A stretch of DNA of 64,000 nucleotides from CADEED01 sp043747875. Its GTDB lineage: Bacteria; Pseudomonadota; Gammaproteobacteria; Steroidobacterales; Steroidobacteraceae. Shown one piece after another: positions 61,351 to 64,000 of the stretch (positions are counted from its first letter, which is position 1; every line of letters begins with the position of its first letter). The notes under the pieces were generated by a model. It was not told the origin of the DNA. It was given only the letters and a program-made list of their open reading frames with translations, and searched no databases. Location: positions 1-64,000 of the forward strand of contig JAYTOI010000100.1 of the NCBI GenBank assembly GCA_043747875.1, written 5' to 3'. The translations under genes and the position numbers were made by a program.

Positions 61351-63132
61351 ATGCGCCGCAACACCCTGATCTGTTTAATGGCCCCCATTTTGGGAGTACT
61401 CACCGTCGACGCCGCGTATGCGGCGAAGAAGCCCGCTAACGGGCCGCTGCTGAAGCTGTTCGAACAAAGCTGGCAGGAAGACCTCGCGGACGATCCGCTC
61501 TCGGCTTCACAGCTCGGCGACAACCGCTTCGACGACCGGCTGCCGGACATGTCGCAGAAGGCGATCGACGATCGCGCGCGCCGCTACTACCTGCGTCTGG
61601 CGGGTCTGCGCAAGATCCAGCGCGAGAAGCTCGAAAAATCCGATCAGCTCAATTTCGATTTGTTCGAGCGTGAAGTCAGAAACCGCATCGACGAGCTGCA
61701 GTTCCATCCGTACATGTTCGCGGTGCGCAGCAACGAAGGGCCGCAACTGCTGCCGGAGGTCACTGAAGTACTGCCGTTCAAGACGGTGAAGGACTACGAC
61801 AACTGGATCGCGCGCATCAACGCGAGCGGCATCTACATCGACCAGTGGATTTTGTTGTTAGGCCAGGGCATCACCGAGAATCGCACCCAGCCCAAGGTCA
61901 CCATCGAAAAGGCGCTGGACGCCGTCAAGGCACAGATCGTCACCGATGTGGAGGCGAGTCCGTTCTACGCCCCTTTCAAGAACGTCCCAGCGGGCCTTCC
62001 GGCGCCCGAGAAGACCCGCCTCGTCGCGGCCGGCCATGCGGCCGTACAGACAGTGGCCATCCCCGCGTTCCAGCGCCTGGAAAAATTCCTGCGCGATACC
62101 TATCTGCCGGCCGCACGCGACGCGGACCACGTCGGCATCTGGGCCGCGAACAACGGCGACATCTACTACCGCAATCGCATCAAGTATTTCACCACCATCG
62201 AGAACATGACGCCCGTGGCCATCCACAACCTCGGCCTCGAGGAAGTGAAGCGCATCCGTGGTGAAATGGAAAAGACGCTCGAGGGCATCAACTTCCTCGG
62301 CACGCTCGATCAGTTCCTCAACGAGCTGCGCATCAACCCGCGCTTCTACTACAAGACGTCCGAAGAACTGCTCGCGGCCTATGAGAAAGCCGCGCGTGGC
62401 ATCGAGCCGCAGTTGCCGAAGTTGTTCGGCAAGCTGCCGAAGACCGGCTTCGGCATCCGCGCGATTCCGGCGGCCAGCGCGCCCAGCTCGACTACGGCGT
62501 ACTACCAGCCGCCGTCGCTGGACGGCACGCGCCAGGGCAACTACTACGTGAATCTGTACCGGCCCGAGACGCGTCCGATGTGGGAAGTGGAGGCGCTGAC
62601 GGCGCATGAGTCCGTGCCCGGACATCATCTGCAGATCGCCCTGCAGTTCGAGCTCACGGGTCTGCCCCAATTCCGCCGCAATGCGGGTTACACCGCGTTC
62701 ATCGAGGGATGGGCGTTGTATTCGGAGAAGTTAGGCTACGAGCTCGGCCTGTACAAGGACGACTTCTCGAAGTTCGGCCAGCTCAACTACGACATGTGGC
62801 GTGCGGTACGCCTGGTGGTCGACACCGGCATACACTCCGCACACTGGACGCGCGATCAGGCTATCTACTACTTCAAGCAGAACACCGGCAAGAACGAGCT
62901 CGACATCACGAACGAGATCGATCGATACATATCCTGGCCGGGCCAGGCGCTCGCGTACAAGCTGGGTCAGCTCAAGATCCAGGCGCTGCGCACCGAGGCC
63001 GAGAAGGCGTTGGGCGAGCGCTTCGATATCCGCGCCTTCCACGACCAGATACTCGGCATGGGGGCGTTACCCCTGTCCGTGCTGGAGGCGGAGACCCGGG
63101 CCTGGATCGCGGCACAGAGCGCGCGGCGGTAG
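61351..63132 (+). CDS. DUF885-family exported metallopeptidase-like protein
   Basis: A 593-residue protein with a signal peptide (cleaved near A-A-Y-A-A) and a long helical DUF885 body. The H-E-S-V-P-G-H-H-L-Q motif near residue 423 is the family's metal-binding HExxxGHH-like site, and G-W-A-L-Y-S-E near 455 supplies a third ligand. Related proteins are thought to be zinc peptidases acting on peptides or on carboxylic acid derivatives. It is the second gene of a short operon with the CheD-like gene. Confidence 0.88.
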   Translation: MRRNTLICLMAPILGVLTVDAAYAAKKPANGPLLKLFEQSWQEDLADDPLSASQLGDNRFDDRLPDMSQKAIDDRARRYYLRLAGLRKIQREKLEKSDQLNFDLFEREVRNRIDELQFHPYMFAVRSNEGPQLLPEVTEVLPFKTVKDYDNWIARINASGIYIDQWILLLGQGITENRTQPKVTIEKALDAVKAQIVTDVEASPFYAPFKNVPAGLPAPEKTRLVAAGHAAVQTVAIPAFQRLEKFLRDTYLPAARDADHVGIWAANNGDIYYRNRIKYFTTIENMTPVAIHNLGLEEVKRIRGEMEKTLEGINFLGTLDQFLNELRINPRFYYKTSEELLAAYEKAARGIEPQLPKLFGKLPKTGFGIRAIPAASAPSSTTAYYQPPSLDGTRQGNYYVNLYRPETRPMWEVEALTAHESVPGHHLQIALQFELTGLPQFRRNAGYTAFIEGWALYSEKLGYELGLYKDDFSKFGQLNYDMWRAVRLVVDTGIHSAHWTRDQAIYYFKQNTGKNELDITNEIDRYISWPGQALAYKLGQLKIQALRTEAEKALGERFDIRAFHDQILGMGALPLSVLEAETRAWIAAQSARR

Positions 63133-63151
63133 TCGTCGGCCTGGCGGCGCA

Positions 63152-63454
63152 TCACGCGTCCTCCAGCCGGTCTTCCAACGCGTCGATCTGACGCAGCAGT
63201 TGCGCGGCGCGTGTTTCGGCGGCCGCGTTCTGGCGTTTGGAATGCGTGATCACGTGCGCCTGCACGTCGTCGCGGCTTTCGAGCAGCTCGAGCTCGAATC
63301 GCGATTTCGACGCGGCGCGGCTCGCGGCGGCGTAACTGCGATGCAGTTGTTCGAGTTGCTCGTCCAGCGCGCAGCCGGCGACGTCGATCGCTTCCTGAAA
63401 CTCGGACGGAATGTACGAGCGGGCGTACGCCGGCGGATTCTGAGACTCTCTCAC
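63152..63454 (-). CDS. Unclassified small helical protein
   Basis: A 100-residue soluble protein, mostly helical and charged, with coiled-coil-like stretches (R-F-E-L-E-L-L-E-S-R and Q-L-L-R-Q-I-D-A-L-E-D-R-L-E-D-A). No signal peptide. Codon use matches the neighbours. It is convergent with the DUF885 gene, 19 bases past its stop. No family recognised. Confidence 0.55.
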   Translation of the reverse strand: MRESQNPPAYARSYIPSEFQEAIDVAGCALDEQLEQLHRSYAAASRAASKSRFELELLESRDDVQAHVITHSKRQNAAAETRAAQLLRQIDALEDRLEDA

Positions 63455-63604
63455 GACCTCTCCTTGTGCGCGGCAGTTGGGGTGTCGCGTGGAGAGATCA
63501 TCTGCGGGCGCGATGTGCGCCGGATGTCAGTGGCGTGAAGGATCGATGTCGGAGCCGCGAATGAACGGCGTGTCGGACCCGCGCTGACAAAGCGCCGGGC
63601 GCCA

Positions 63605-64000
63605 TTACCGCAGCGCCAGATCCTTCGAATGCACGATGTTCATGACGTTGTCGTGCCAGCCCTCGACCGCCGGCTTGACCAGGTGCTTGTTCACGTAGAA
63701 ATACAACGGAATCAGCGGATGATCCGCGAGCGCCTGCCGTTCGGCCTGCTCGAGCAGTGCGCGGCGGCGGGCCGTATCCGTCTGCCGGGACGCCTCGGTC
63801 AGCAGTGCGTCGTACTCGAGGCTCCGGTAGCGCGGCAGGTTGATGCCGAAATCGCCCTTGAGGTACTGCAGGAAGGTGTACGGATCGTTGTAATCGCCGA
63901 GCCACGACAGCCGGAACATGTCGACGTCGCGCCGATCTATGTCCTGCATCAGCGACTTGAATTCGACCGCCGAAAGACGCGCATCGATTCCCAATGCTTC
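63605..64000 (-). CDS. Oligopeptide ABC transporter substrate-binding protein, C-terminal part
   Basis: The 3' part of a longer gene that runs off the window end. The visible 132 or so residues match the C-terminal lobe of OppA/MppA-type peptide-binding proteins: L-S-W-L-G-D-Y-N-D-P-Y-T-F-L, then R-Y-R-S-L-E-Y-D-A-L-L and L-I-P-L-Y-F-Y-V-N-K. The stop is at 63605. The N-terminal signal peptide and first lobe lie outside. It binds peptides in the periplasm for import (family knowledge). Confidence 0.85.
   Translation of the reverse strand, partial: EALGIDARLSAVEFKSLMQDIDRRDVDMFRLSWLGDYNDPYTFLQYLKGDFGINLPRYRSLEYDALLTEASRQTDTARRRALLEQAERQALADHPLIPLYFYVNKHLVKPAVEGWHDNVMNIVHSKDLALR

Noticed and set aside
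1..64000. tRNA, rRNA, CRISPR or insertion sequence signals
   Set aside because: No cloverleaf-like sequence, repeat-spacer array, transposase or terminal inverted repeats were found by reading.

Overview
The window reads as chromosomal DNA of a high-GC (roughly two-thirds G+C by eye) gammaproteobacterium. The aa3 oxidase gene set with a DUF2909 twin-membrane protein, the DUF4390 gene beside a two-component pair, the long-form leuA and the uvrD-pyrF and trkA-trkH pairs suggest a soil or water lineage near the Steroidobacterales, Nevskiales or Xanthomonadales. This placement is inference. I saw no rRNA, tRNA, CRISPR array, integrase or insertion sequence. Most of the window is ordinary core genome with one clear accessory island.

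Layout. 74-4247: structural genes of an aa3 cytochrome c oxidase (coxB, coxA, a 42-residue membrane protein, ctaG, coxC). 4298-7358: unclassified genes and a secreted multidomain protein. 7457-9328: a leucine-rich leader peptide and leuA. 9325-13652: a four-gene overlapping minus-strand operon (Omp85-like barrel, DUF4390, sensor kinase, sigma-54 response regulator). 13734-18740: a small barrel, an M28 peptidase, an ammonium transporter with a coupled unknown gene, and another unknown gene. 18831-20024: asd, preceded by a putative Thr/Lys-codon attenuator. 20049-24029: the remaining oxidase-biogenesis genes (DUF2909, SURF1, an SCO-like protein, ctaA, ctaB), about 16 kb from coxC.

24343-34000: accessory region. 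A TonB-dependent receptor faces a 1980-residue secreted SpvB/FG-GAP/RHS protein with a variable C-terminal tail, and a small tightly coupled gene that looks like its immunity partner. 34398-49165: a peptidase, an orphan MASE1 kinase, glyoxalase II and many small stress or metabolic proteins, often overlapping by four bases (NTGA). 49523-56885: a vanadium-haloperoxidase-type protein, a cupin, a PerM/AI-2E transporter, uvrD and pyrF. 56974-64000: trkA-trkH potassium uptake, a CBS protein, a CheD-like protein lacking its catalytic cysteine, a DUF885 peptidase and the 3' part of a peptide-binding protein.

Most notable observations: two separate amino-acid leader-peptide attenuators (Leu for leuA; Thr plus Lys for asd); the Tc/RHS toxin-immunity-like locus; the CheD-like pseudoenzyme; a probable CTG start codon in a CTGA overlap; a perfect 32-bp palindrome; and a window-wide excess of TAGNTAG heptamers, including many Tyr-Leu TAT-CTA codon pairs.
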